DNA of 64,000 nt from Elusimicrobiota bacterium. GTDB taxonomy: Bacteria; Elusimicrobiota; Elusimicrobia; FEN-1173. The position numbers and the translations under genes are program-made. Where the stretch lies: positions 1,798,001 to 1,862,000 of the forward strand of contig JADJJR010000001.1 of NCBI GenBank assembly GCA_016706425.1, read 5' to 3'. Below are positions 1 through 8,693 of this stretch, in pieces. Under the pieces are notes generated by a model, which was given only the letters and a program-made list of their open reading frames with translations, had not been told where the DNA came from and did not search any database. The first letter of the stretch is position 1. Each line of letters begins with the position of its first letter.

Positions 1-813
1 GTACGACAAAAGGTTTTTCCCCTCCGCGTCCCACACCAGGCCGGAGCGCTCCAAGCGGCTTTCGTTGCCGAGGGGGTCCCAGGCGCTCTCGGTAAAGGAC
101 GCCAAGCGGTCCCGGCCGGGGACGTTGCTGTAGGTTCCCTGCCAGCGTTTGACGGTGATGTGCCCGTTGGCGTCGCGGGTTTCGGTCTTGGACGACAGCA
201 GGTTCCCCCGCTTGTCATAAACCATGTCGGTGGTGTCTTGCCGGTGGGTATTGCCGAAGGCGTCGACAATCTTTTCGTTCTCGATGCGGCTCACGCGGCC
301 GTTCTTGAACCACATCCGCTTGCCGTCGGCGAAGGTACGGTATTGGAAGCCGCCCGCCGCCGCGAACTTTTGGGAGAACCGCGCCCGCCGCATTTCCACG
401 TCGGCGTTCATTTGGGCGGCGGTCTGGAACTTTTCAAGGGCAGCCTGGAACACACGGGGAGCCACCTCGTCGCCGGCGCCGCCCGCGAAGGGCCGCCCCT
501 GCAACCGCGCGAACCGCGCGTTGTGGGCCGCCACCATCATGTCGAGGGAAAGGAGACGGGCCCTTAAACGCTCGGGACTGAAATGCCCGCCGTCTTCGGC
601 CGCGGTGGAGAATTCGTCGTGCTGAACCCCGGCCAACATCTGGGCGGCGCGGCTTTGCCCCCACCCCGAGGCGGGGCCGAAGAGCGTGGTGACAAGGAAA
701 ACCCCCGCCACCCCGGGCCGCAAAGCCCGGGACAAAATGGAAAGACCCCGGCGGCGCGCGCGGCGGGCCAGGGAAAGGAGGGTTTTATCGACGGAGAAAA
801 ACATCCGCGCCAT
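1..813 (-). CDS. Secreted YD/RHS-like repeat protein, N-terminal part (cut by window edge)
   Basis: The reading frame is open from an ATG at 813 to the first base of the window (271 codons), so the C-terminus is missing. The N-terminus has an Arg-rich stretch followed by a hydrophobic segment (about residues 33-46) ending in GWGQS, consistent with a long export signal. Residues about 50-145 look helical and Ala-rich. From about residue 150 the sequence turns into strand-rich repeats with motifs such as YDKRGNLLSS, WDPLGNESR and WDAEGKNLLSY, which resemble YD/RHS-type repeats of large wall or envelope proteins. A second in-frame ATG lies 9 bases downstream. No catalytic or toxin domain is visible in the part present. 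The family call is tentative. Confidence 0.6.
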   Translation of the reverse strand, partial: MARMFFSVDKTLLSLARRARRRGLSILSRALRPGVAGVFLVTTLFGPASGWGQSRAAQMLAGVQHDEFSTAAEDGGHFSPERLRARLLSLDMMVAAHNARFARLQGRPFAGGAGDEVAPRVFQAALEKFQTAAQMNADVEMRRARFSQKFAAAGGFQYRTFADGKRMWFKNGRVSRIENEKIVDAFGNTHRQDTTDMVYDKRGNLLSSKTETRDANGHITVKRWQGTYSNVPGRDRLASFTESAWDPLGNESRLERSGLVWDAEGKNLLSY

Positions 814-1171
814 GCGGACGCTCCCAAAGCAAATTTAATATCAAGGAGTCGTGTTCCAGCCAGGTTGTCTTAGGCATTTTAATCAATGAAACCCCCTTCC
901 GTCAATCCAAATTAAACGATTAAAACACAACAAATCCGCCGCGGCGGGGCCGGGGTTTTCACCCCGGCCCCAGGGAGGCGCGGCGAAATCGAAGTTTACC
1001 TACTCCTCCATACTGATCACTGGCATTTGCCTTTAAATTATATATGAACACCGTAATTTAAATACCCAAACTGTGTAAATTTTATGTAACTTATACTATG
1101 CGTATTAAGTACTAATAGTACACTTTACCGTCGATATAAATTCGACAGACGGCAACGGGATTCTTGCGGGT
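814..1171. other. Intergenic region with possible terminator and AT-rich promoter DNA
   Basis: No convincing gene is seen. The part next to position 813 should hold the promoter of the YD-repeat gene, but no strong sigma-70 boxes stand out. Around 1010-1140 the DNA is markedly AT-rich and contains a small inverted repeat GTACT-AAT-AGTAC at 1109-1121. A GC hairpin lies at 946-971. Confidence 0.5.
946..971. terminator. GC-rich hairpin, possible terminator of the efflux cluster
   Basis: An 11-bp perfect stem (GGGGCCGGGGT paired with ACCCCGGCCCC) encloses a 4-base loop. It lies about 200 bases past the stop of the RND gene. No clear T-run follows on either strand, so intrinsic termination is uncertain. 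Confidence 0.35.
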
Positions 1172-4100
1172 TTAGGCTTTTTCGAAGAAACGGCGGGCTT
1201 CGAGGTACAGCGCGGGGAGGACAACCAACGTCAAAACGGTGGACACGATCAACCCAAAAATCACCACAATCGCCATGGGGGCCTGCATTTGGGCGCCCCG
1301 GCCGATGCCCAAAGCAAGAGGCAACAGCCCGGCGATGTTCCCGGTGACGGTCATTAAAATCGGCCGAACGCGCGTGCGGCTGGACTCCAGGGCCGCCGCG
1401 GCCGGATCGTGCCCCTCGGCCCGACGTTGTTGAATGAATTCCAAAAGCATGAGGGAGTTGTTGACCACGATCCCAGACAGCATCATAAGCCCTTGTCCGG
1501 ACATTAAATTGAGCGTATTGCCCGTCAACACGAGGGCCGGGGTCACCCCGTTGATCGCCAGGGGCACCGCCACCAGGGCCAAACAAGGCACCCACAGCAC
1601 GTTAAACTGCACCACCATCACAATATAGACGAGGGCCACCGCCGCCACAAACCCGTAAAACAGGCTGTTGATGGAGGCCCGGGTTTCCTCCAACTCGCCG
1701 CCCAGTTCCACCGTGGTGTCGCGACGGTTGCGAAACTCGCGCAGGCCTTCACGCACGGCGGGCAAAACGTCGTCAACCTTTTTGCCGGACAAAAAGACGG
1801 ACACCAAAACCACCCGCTGCTGGTCCCGCCGGCGAATTTCGCTGGGCCCCGGCGACACCGACAACCGCCCGTACTCTTCCAAAGGGTGGGCGGCCGAGCG
1901 GTCCAAGGGGCTCGGGACCACGATCCGCCCCAACGCGGCGGCGTCCCGGCGGTCCTCCTCGCGCAGGCGCACCCGCACCGGGATTTCCTTGCCCTCTTCC
2001 CGAAATGCCGTGGGGCTCTGGCCGTGCACGGCCACGAGCACCGCGTCGGCCACGTCGGCCACCGTGAGGCCGTCGCGCGCCAGACGGGATTCGTCCAACT
2101 CGTACTGCATTTGAAGGGACGGCAAGGTCCGGCTGTCTTCCATCTTGGCCACGCCGGGGATGCCCCGCAGTTTCTCTTTGAGCGCGTCGGTGGTTTTCTG
2201 AAGGGCGCCCAATTCCGCCCCTTTGACCTCCAGCACCAGGTCCGCTCCGGCCCGACCGAACACCTGGGAAAACACGTCGGCCCCCTGGGCCTCAAAATCC
2301 ACCCGCGCCCCTTCCAAGTCGAGCGCCTTTAGCTTTTGGGCCGTGTCTTCCATGATTTTCCGCGCCGTTCGACGACGGCGCTTCCCGGTCGGCAACCGGT
2401 CGGCCAAATCGACCACCACCTGGCCCTGGTGGGCTCCCAGGGCGCCGAGAGCGCTCCCGCCCGAAGAACCCACGATCACGTTGCGGTGCGCCACCTCAGG
2501 CGTTTCGGACAGGACTTTTTCAATGCGCCGCATCGTCCCGTCCGTCACTTCGAGCCGGGCCCCGGTGGGCAAGGTCACTTTCATCATAAACTGGCTCTGG
2601 TCCACGTCCGGCATGGCCTCGCGGCGGATCAAGAACAAACCGACCCCGTTGATCAGCGTGGCGATCAACACCACCTTCAGCACCCGGCGCGGATCGCGGA
2701 CGGCGACACCCAGGGCGCGCTCGTACCCCGACTCCAGTTGGCACCGCGCTCCCGCCAGACCCCCGCCCCAACGGCGAAGGAAGGGAGCGCGAAGGTCGAT
2801 GTTCGCCTTCACGCTGGCGGCCGTCCCGGCGAGGCGCTCCCAAAAAACCTTCGCCCCGCCGCCGCGGCGTTCCCGCAGCGCGGACAGGGTTTTGTTTTCC
2901 AACAGCAGGACGGCGAGCGCAGGGACAAAAGTGAATCCAACGAGAAGCGAGGCCACCTGGCTCACCATCACGGCCACGGCGATCGGTGTGAAAACTTTTT
3001 GCGCGACCCCCACCGCCGCGAAGGGAATCGGGGCGAAGGCCGCCAGGGTCGTCGCCACGGAAAAGAACACGGCCCCGCCGACTTCCTCGGTCCCCTCCAA
3101 CAGGCTTTCTTTCAAGGGCTTTCCGCCGTCGCGGTGGCGGGAAATGTTTTCGATGATCACCACCGCCGTGTCGACCAGCATGCCCACGCCCAGGGCCAAG
3201 CCGCCGAGGGTCAAGAGGTTCAAGGTCATTCCCCAACGCCAAAACACGCTCACAGTCAACAAGAGCGCCAGAGGAATGGTGAACCCCACAATGAGGGACC
3301 GGGTGTGGCTGCGCAAAAAGGCCCAGAGTACCACGTAGGCCAACAGCCCGCCGAACACCACGTTGCCCAAGACATCCGAAATCCCTTCCTGGATAAACAC
3401 CGACTGGTCGTAAATCACTTTCAGGGCCATGCCCGTGGGCAATTGCCGTGTCACTTCGTTTAACGTGGCGCGGACGTCCCGGGACACATCCACGGGATAG
3501 GACTCGGAACGCTTGAAGACGGCCACGGAAATATTGTCCTTGCCGTCGTAGCGCGCGTGGCTCGCGCGTTCCCGGAAACCGTCCTCAACCTGGCCGATCG
3601 AAGACAGCCGCAACATCACCGGCTCCCCCCGGCCGCCGGGCCCCGCGCCCTCGGCCCGTACGATGGTGTCGCCGATGGCTTTGACTTCGTCGTAGACCCC
3701 GGTCACCGTGACGGGGTAATCGAACATCCCCTCGGTGGCCGAACCGGCCGAGCGTGACACGTTGCGCCGCCGCAGGGCGTCGGCGACCTCGGCGAGCGAC
3801 AGGCGGTGCCCCGCCAGGCGTTGGGCGTCCACGTGTACCTGGATTTCTCTTTCGACGCCCCCGCTCACATCGACGCCGGACACGCCGAGGGTTTTTTCCA
3901 AGGCGGGGCGCAGGCGGGTTTCCACCAGATGCTGCAAATCCACAGCGGGCAGGTCCCCGGTCACGGCCAACAACAGGACCGGCCGGTCGAAGGGGTTGTA
4001 GCGCGTCACCTCGGGCTTTTTGGCCTCCAACGGAAGGAGGTCCTGCACGAGCCCCAACTTTTCTTGAACCCACAGGAAGGCGGCGTCCATGTCGGTGTCC

Positions 4101-4393
4101 CAACGGAACTGGATGTTCACCACCGACGCCTGCTCTTTGGAAACAGATTCGACGCGGCGCACGTTCTTGACGGTGCCGACGATTTGCTCCACCGGTTTGG
4201 TGACCAGGTTTTCGACTTCTTCGGGGCTGGCGTTGGGCAATAGGGTCACGACGGACAGCTGGGGGAACCTCAGATCGGGCATTAATTCCTGGGGTAGGCT
4301 TTTCCAGGCGAAGAGCCCCATGACGGCGAGGCCGGCGTAAACCGCCAACACGCCGAGCGGCCGGTCGACGCAGAATTTAACGAGGGATTTCAA
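1172..4393 (-). CDS. RND-family efflux pump inner-membrane subunit (HAE1/AcrB type)
   Basis: The 1073-residue protein has the usual length and layout of a proton-driven RND exporter: a first membrane helix, a large periplasmic domain, helices 2-6, then the same again. The N-terminal signature FCVDRPLGVL followed by LPQELMPDLRFPQ is typical. TM4 carries GMLVDTAVVIIEN with a single Asp in the proton-relay position, as in many HAE1 proteins. The family exports small hydrophobic compounds through a membrane-fusion protein and a TolC channel; both partners (4421-5536 and 7280-8686) lie just upstream in the same direction. The start is TTG with no good Shine-Dalgarno, chosen because no other start fits the conserved N-terminus. 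The substrate is unknown. Confidence 0.93.
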   Translation of the reverse strand: MKSLVKFCVDRPLGVLAVYAGLAVMGLFAWKSLPQELMPDLRFPQLSVVTLLPNASPEEVENLVTKPVEQIVGTVKNVRRVESVSKEQASVVNIQFRWDTDMDAAFLWVQEKLGLVQDLLPLEAKKPEVTRYNPFDRPVLLLAVTGDLPAVDLQHLVETRLRPALEKTLGVSGVDVSGGVEREIQVHVDAQRLAGHRLSLAEVADALRRRNVSRSAGSATEGMFDYPVTVTGVYDEVKAIGDTIVRAEGAGPGGRGEPVMLRLSSIGQVEDGFRERASHARYDGKDNISVAVFKRSESYPVDVSRDVRATLNEVTRQLPTGMALKVIYDQSVFIQEGISDVLGNVVFGGLLAYVVLWAFLRSHTRSLIVGFTIPLALLLTVSVFWRWGMTLNLLTLGGLALGVGMLVDTAVVIIENISRHRDGGKPLKESLLEGTEEVGGAVFFSVATTLAAFAPIPFAAVGVAQKVFTPIAVAVMVSQVASLLVGFTFVPALAVLLLENKTLSALRERRGGGAKVFWERLAGTAASVKANIDLRAPFLRRWGGGLAGARCQLESGYERALGVAVRDPRRVLKVVLIATLINGVGLFLIRREAMPDVDQSQFMMKVTLPTGARLEVTDGTMRRIEKVLSETPEVAHRNVIVGSSGGSALGALGAHQGQVVVDLADRLPTGKRRRRTARKIMEDTAQKLKALDLEGARVDFEAQGADVFSQVFGRAGADLVLEVKGAELGALQKTTDALKEKLRGIPGVAKMEDSRTLPSLQMQYELDESRLARDGLTVADVADAVLVAVHGQSPTAFREEGKEIPVRVRLREEDRRDAAALGRIVVPSPLDRSAAHPLEEYGRLSVSPGPSEIRRRDQQRVVLVSVFLSGKKVDDVLPAVREGLREFRNRRDTTVELGGELEETRASINSLFYGFVAAVALVYIVMVVQFNVLWVPCLALVAVPLAINGVTPALVLTGNTLNLMSGQGLMMLSGIVVNNSLMLLEFIQQRRAEGHDPAAAALESSRTRVRPILMTVTGNIAGLLPLALGIGRGAQMQAPMAIVVIFGLIVSTVLTLVVLPALYLEARRFFEKA

Positions 4394-4420
4394 AGGCGGG
4401 ATCCGCGGGGATCCGGGGAG

Positions 4421-5536
4421 CTACAGCCCCGCGGCCGGGGCGGTCGAGGTTTCCACGTGGGCCCTGGGATCAAAAACGTCCATCACGTTGAGCAAAGCCC
4501 CGTCGCGCATCTCGGCGCCGGGGGTCAACACCACGAGGTCGTTGTCCGCCAGGCCGCCCACTTCCACCTGGCCTTCGTCCATAAACAAAATGTCCACGGT
4601 TTTTTCGCGGGCGCGGTTTTGCGAGTCCACGGTGAAAAGGCGGAGGGTCTTTTCGTCCACCTCGGCGCCGGCGTCCATCGGCACCGTCAAGGCCCCCGCC
4701 TTTTCGTAGCGGCGGATGGTGCATCGGGCGAACATGCCGGGGGTCAGTTTTTCATCGGGGTTTTTGGGCACGTCCACTTTGACGGAGAAGGACCGGGTGT
4801 CGCCCTTAAGGTAGGGCGTGATCGACAACACCGTCCCCTCTTCTTTATAGTCCGGTACGGCGTCCACAGTGATAGCCACCTTTTGGCCCGTTTTGAGGTG
4901 TTGAATGTCGTCTTCGGAAAGATCCATTTCGATGGTGACGCGGCTTTTGTCCATCAGCTTCCCGATCACCGTGCCCGGGTCGGCGTGTTCACCCACGTTC
5001 AGCCATTTTTCCACCAAGTAGCCGTCGTGGCCGGCACGGATGACGGTTTTGGCGGCCTCCAACCGGGCCTGGTTGTACCGGGCCTTGGCCTGTTCGAAAG
5101 TGAGGCGGTCGATGGTGCGGTCACGGAAATATTTGACGTTGGCTTTTTCGTATTCCAGCTGGGCGACGTTGAGGGCGTTGCGCGCTTCCGCCTGGTCCAG
5201 GACCGCGATGAGCGCGCCTTTTTTAACGAATTGGCCCTTTTCGGCTTCAAACCGCTCCACCCGGCCGGGGGCGCCGAACTGCAGATTGGTTTCCGCCCTG
5301 GCCCGAATGGTCCCGATGCGTTTGAGGGCCCCGGCCACGTCGCGCGGGCGCACCCGGTACGCCTTGACGGGAATGGCTTCCTTGGCCGCGCGATCGGCCT
5401 CGATGGCCTGGGCGCGGTACATGCGGTATTCTTGAAAGCGCCGCATTCCCCAGGCCCCGGCGATCACCAGCGCCGCGCCGACCAAGAGCGGCCAGCGGCG
5501 TTTGAGTTGATGTGTCGTGGGTGTGGGCGGTTGCAT
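4421..5536 (-). CDS. HlyD/AcrA-family periplasmic adaptor of the efflux system
   Basis: This 371-residue membrane-fusion protein should bridge the RND pump and TolC. A short cytoplasmic N-terminus precedes one membrane anchor (about residues 14-30). A lipoyl/barrel-sandwich half-motif follows (GRVERFEAEKGQFVKKG), then a short helical hairpin, the second half-motif and beta-barrel domains. The hairpin is short, as in many AcrA-like adaptors. It ends 27 bases before the pump gene, indicating co-transcription, and lies 50 bases after a tail-fibre-like gene. Confidence 0.92.
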   Translation of the reverse strand: MQPPTPTTHQLKRRWPLLVGAALVIAGAWGMRRFQEYRMYRAQAIEADRAAKEAIPVKAYRVRPRDVAGALKRIGTIRARAETNLQFGAPGRVERFEAEKGQFVKKGALIAVLDQAEARNALNVAQLEYEKANVKYFRDRTIDRLTFEQAKARYNQARLEAAKTVIRAGHDGYLVEKWLNVGEHADPGTVIGKLMDKSRVTIEMDLSEDDIQHLKTGQKVAITVDAVPDYKEEGTVLSITPYLKGDTRSFSVKVDVPKNPDEKLTPGMFARCTIRRYEKAGALTVPMDAGAEVDEKTLRLFTVDSQNRAREKTVDILFMDEGQVEVGGLADNDLVVLTPGAEMRDGALLNVMDVFDPRAHVETSTAPAAGL

Positions 5537-5586
5537 TGTCAGATTTTAGTAATTGGGAACGAAGTTATTGAACCAAAGAGAGCGCA

Positions 5587-7266
5587 TTACGGCAGAATTC
5601 CCAATAATATTATTTGAAAAGATCTCGTCGTTACAGTACCGCCACCAAAACCCGAACGATTCGCAAACAACTCAAGATAATCGTTTTGTTTCAATTCAAT
5701 GGCGGAAGGGTTTTTAACCACTGTTCCAGATACCGGCGTGATTCGCTCAATCTCTGTTCCATTTTTCTTTAGGATACAATCTCCAATATTCGTCCCTCGT
5801 ATTTCGAAACTAACTAAATAAACCCCATTACGGGGGGCGACAAGACGCCCTGGGGATGAAAGATTGAAAAAATTGGATGTATCAAATGACTCATTGGGAA
5901 AAGTGACTAGGGTTGGTGAAGTGGGAATTGACAAATTCGAAGAACCGTCTACACGGGCCGCCACCGCCGGTAAGTTAACCACATTGTTCACTGTTAGAGA
6001 ATCAACCGTCAATCCACCCGAAACCGGAGCCCCAAAAGAATTAATTTTTGCATTTCCGATGTTCGCGATGGATGCATTAAGGTTTGTTGAAATTAACTGA
6101 CCAATCGTTGCTGAAGACGCAGTCAAATTTGTTGATGACAAATTTTGAATGGTTGAAGTGCCTGCCGAAATGTTTTGCACCGTTAAGGAAGATGCCGTCA
6201 CAGTCCCAAAACCCAGCGAGGTGGCGGTCAAACTTTGCGCAACCAGATTTACTGAATTCAGGTTTTGCGTGACGAGGTTGGTGGATGTTAGGTTTTGAAT
6301 TGTCGAAGAACTGATCCGCGCGGTGGGGATATCCACCAACCCATCCCTTGAAAGAGCCAATGCCGAAACGGGGGAGCTAAGCGCAGCGTTCGTGGCCTGA
6401 ATATTCATTCTCCCGAGATTATTGACCGCCACTTGCCATGTTCGAGAGGCCTCCGGTGCCTGGGTGTTCCGAAGCACCACCGACGCACTCGAAGAAACGA
6501 TATCCAAGGGGGCCCCGGGGGTTTCGGTTCCCAATCCCACTGGACCGCTCAGAAATTGCTCGCCGGCACCTCTCACCCGAAAGCGCAGTTCATCCGAATT
6601 GTCCCGAACGTCAAAAACCGGCACAGTTCCCACCACGCCCGATTTGCCTTTGATGGTAAGGGGAGTCACCGGCTGAGACGCCTGAATAAATTGGGCCACG
6701 CTGGGGGAAGAAAATATGATCGAGTCTGTGGCCAAAGGTGGATAAATTTTTGTTGCGTCCACTTTATCTAGTTGCGTAGGATGGCGCCAATCAGAGAGAT
6801 AGGTGTTTGTAGTTATTAATATTTTCGAGCCGGCTATCCCCACCGCCACTTTCGCGTTCGTCACCGCCCCGTCCGCCAACGCCGCCGTGTCCACCCCACC
6901 CACGTCCACTGTCCTCGCCACAAAACTGTACGGGCTCACCCCCAACAGTTCGTTCGGGCTCAACGCCTCCCCGTCCACCGAAATCTTCAACTGCGGGTTT
7001 ACCCCACGCCAATCAAACCCCGCGTCCAGCGTCGCGTCCCAAACGATCGTGAACTCCCCCGTCGCCGGCAACGTCACGTTAAACACTTCCGATTCCAACT
7101 CCACCAATGTCGAGGGGTGCACCAGAGCCAAGCGGATCGACTTCGGCCCGCTCACCGCCACCCCCGATTTAAATAGCCGCCCTTGATATGTAATCCGGTT
7201 CGGCACCGTGGCAAAAAGCATGCCCGCCGCAACCAGAGAAATTGGAATGATAAAAAGTTTACGCAT
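5587..7266 (-). CDS. Secreted tail-fibre-like repeat protein with C1q-like tip (paralogue A)
   Basis: This 559-residue protein starts at the ATG preceded by AGAGGG rather than an upstream ATG that would run back into the TolC gene. It has a signal peptide ending near FATVPNR and an N-terminal module (about residues 20-160) nearly the same as that of the protein at 8694-10286. A low-complexity middle follows with repeated Leu/Ser/Thr motifs such as STIQNLTSTNL and SSLTVQNIS, typical of beta-helical or trimeric fibre stalks. The last ~120 residues (GVYLVSFEIRG, ELKQNDYLELFA) resemble a C1q/TNF-like jelly roll. The N-terminal module DNA is GC-rich, while the stalk and tip are AT-richer. A surface adhesin or binding fibre is inferred; the family is not recognised precisely. 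Confidence 0.72.
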   Translation of the reverse strand: MRKLFIIPISLVAAGMLFATVPNRITYQGRLFKSGVAVSGPKSIRLALVHPSTLVELESEVFNVTLPATGEFTIVWDATLDAGFDWRGVNPQLKISVDGEALSPNELLGVSPYSFVARTVDVGGVDTAALADGAVTNAKVAVGIAGSKILITTNTYLSDWRHPTQLDKVDATKIYPPLATDSIIFSSPSVAQFIQASQPVTPLTIKGKSGVVGTVPVFDVRDNSDELRFRVRGAGEQFLSGPVGLGTETPGAPLDIVSSSASVVLRNTQAPEASRTWQVAVNNLGRMNIQATNAALSSPVSALALSRDGLVDIPTARISSSTIQNLTSTNLVTQNLNSVNLVAQSLTATSLGFGTVTASSLTVQNISAGTSTIQNLSSTNLTASSATIGQLISTNLNASIANIGNAKINSFGAPVSGGLTVDSLTVNNVVNLPAVAARVDGSSNLSIPTSPTLVTFPNESFDTSNFFNLSSPGRLVAPRNGVYLVSFEIRGTNIGDCILKKNGTEIERITPVSGTVVKNPSAIELKQNDYLELFANRSGFGGGTVTTRSFQIILLGILP

Positions 7267-7279
7267 TTTAGCCCTCTGA

Positions 7280-8686
7280 CTAAGGTTCAACCCGGTATTG
7301 ATCGGCGACACCGACGGCGCGGTTCAGGGCCGACACGGCGATCAAATATTGCGCCTGGGCCTGGGCGTGGGCCGCGTGGGCGAAGGCCACGCGGTTTTTG
7401 GCGGCGGCGTAGTCGCCCAGGTGCGCCCGATCGTCCTGCAGGAGTGCGCGGGAATCTTTCAATTCTTGCTGGGCCTCCTCGGCCTTCGAGCGGGCGGCCT
7501 CGCGCCGACGGGTGGCCGCCGTCACCCGCTGGACAGCCAAGCGCACGTCGGTTTCCAAATCCCGGCGCGCTTTTTCGTAGCGCCATTCTTCTTCGTGAAA
7601 CGATTTGCGGCTCTCCCGGTTGGTCACGCCCGTCGTCAACGCGTCGCCCAAGGAAATGCTGGCGCTGTTGCTGTTGGTTTTGGTCCGGCTCGATTCCCCC
7701 AATTTGGGGCTGGTCTGCTCTTGGTAGGCGGAGAATTTTGCCGTGTTCCCCCCCAGGGCCCAGCCCACACTAACCCCGGCGTTCCAATCTTTTTTGTAGG
7801 AAAGACTTTCGCTCTGCACAAAAGCCGCCCCAGACCGGCCGTAAAAGCCGTTGAGATCGACTTTGGGGAACAAACCGCTACGCCCGATGGCGCGCCCCAC
7901 CCGGGCGGACTCGATCATCCGATCGGCGATTCGAATGTCGGGGCGGTTCGACTTGGCCACGCGCAGGGCATCGCCTTCATCCACCGCGGCCTGTCCGGTC
8001 GGCAATTCCTCGGGCACGGCGAAATCCATGGGAACCCTTTGGCCCATGGCGTCCAGCAAGGCCACGCGCGCCTCCATCAGATCTTCCTCCAACTCCGCGA
8101 TGGCGGTTTCGCTTTCCCGGTTCTGCGCGCGGGTGGACAACAGCTCAATGCGGGCCGTGCGGGCTTCGCTCAACTCGTGCCTCACCGCTTTTTCCAAATC
8201 CTCTTGAAGGGTTTTGTGATTGGCTTTGTGGATAGCCAGCGCGCGCTGCAGAGCAGCCACCCGCCAATAGGCCTCGGTCACCGCGTGGCGGACGTCCAGC
8301 CGTTGTTTTTCCAATTGCAGATTGGCGATTTCCGTGGCGAAAACCGACTGTCGGCGGGTGCCCCATACTTTTCCCCCGGAAAAGAGGGTTTGAGTGGCTT
8401 GAAGTCCGTAGGAGCGCTCGAGAAAATCCTGGTTTTCATCACCGCTGTTGTCGGCTTTACCGCGACTTTCATCAAGTTTTCCGGTCAAAGCGGGCAACAC
8501 AGCCATGGTGGCCACCCGCTGCCGGGCTCGAGCGATCCCCAATTCATCCTGAGCCAACATCAACGCGGCGTTGTCGGTAAGGGCTTTTTCGATCAATACC
8601 GACAAACCCGTTGTCGATTTCTCTTCGGCGCCAACGGACGTCAAAAACAATGAAAGAATTAATGGCAGTACTTTTTTCAAATCCAT
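7280..8686 (-). CDS. TolC-family outer-membrane efflux channel
   Basis: The 468-residue protein has a signal peptide (about residues 1-20, ending GAEE) and two long alpha-helical hairpin repeats rich in Ala/Glu/Arg, as expected of TolC-type proteins. Motifs such as NRPDIRIADRMIESARV and GLFPKVDLNGFYG mark the start of the second repeat and its strands. The family forms trimeric channels through the outer membrane for RND or other exporters. Adaptor and pump genes follow downstream with one fibre gene in between. The spacing to its upstream neighbour is only 7 bases, so it belongs to the same transcript. Confidence 0.92.
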   Translation of the reverse strand: MDLKKVLPLILSLFLTSVGAEEKSTTGLSVLIEKALTDNAALMLAQDELGIARARQRVATMAVLPALTGKLDESRGKADNSGDENQDFLERSYGLQATQTLFSGGKVWGTRRQSVFATEIANLQLEKQRLDVRHAVTEAYWRVAALQRALAIHKANHKTLQEDLEKAVRHELSEARTARIELLSTRAQNRESETAIAELEEDLMEARVALLDAMGQRVPMDFAVPEELPTGQAAVDEGDALRVAKSNRPDIRIADRMIESARVGRAIGRSGLFPKVDLNGFYGRSGAAFVQSESLSYKKDWNAGVSVGWALGGNTAKFSAYQEQTSPKLGESSRTKTNSNSASISLGDALTTGVTNRESRKSFHEEEWRYEKARRDLETDVRLAVQRVTAATRRREAARSKAEEAQQELKDSRALLQDDRAHLGDYAAAKNRVAFAHAAHAQAQAQYLIAVSALNRAVGVADQYRVEP

Positions 8687-8693
8687 ACAATCC

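Noticed and set aside
2223..3463. Long plus-strand open frames opposite the RND gene (up to 375 codons).
   Set aside because: They lie antisense to a protein with clear RND motifs, have Arg/Pro/His-rich non-globular sequence and arise from high GC codon bias.
7266..7311. Earlier in-frame ATG of fibre paralogue A.
   Set aside because: It overlaps the TolC gene and would put 15 polar residues before the signal peptide; the later ATG has AGAGGG upstream.
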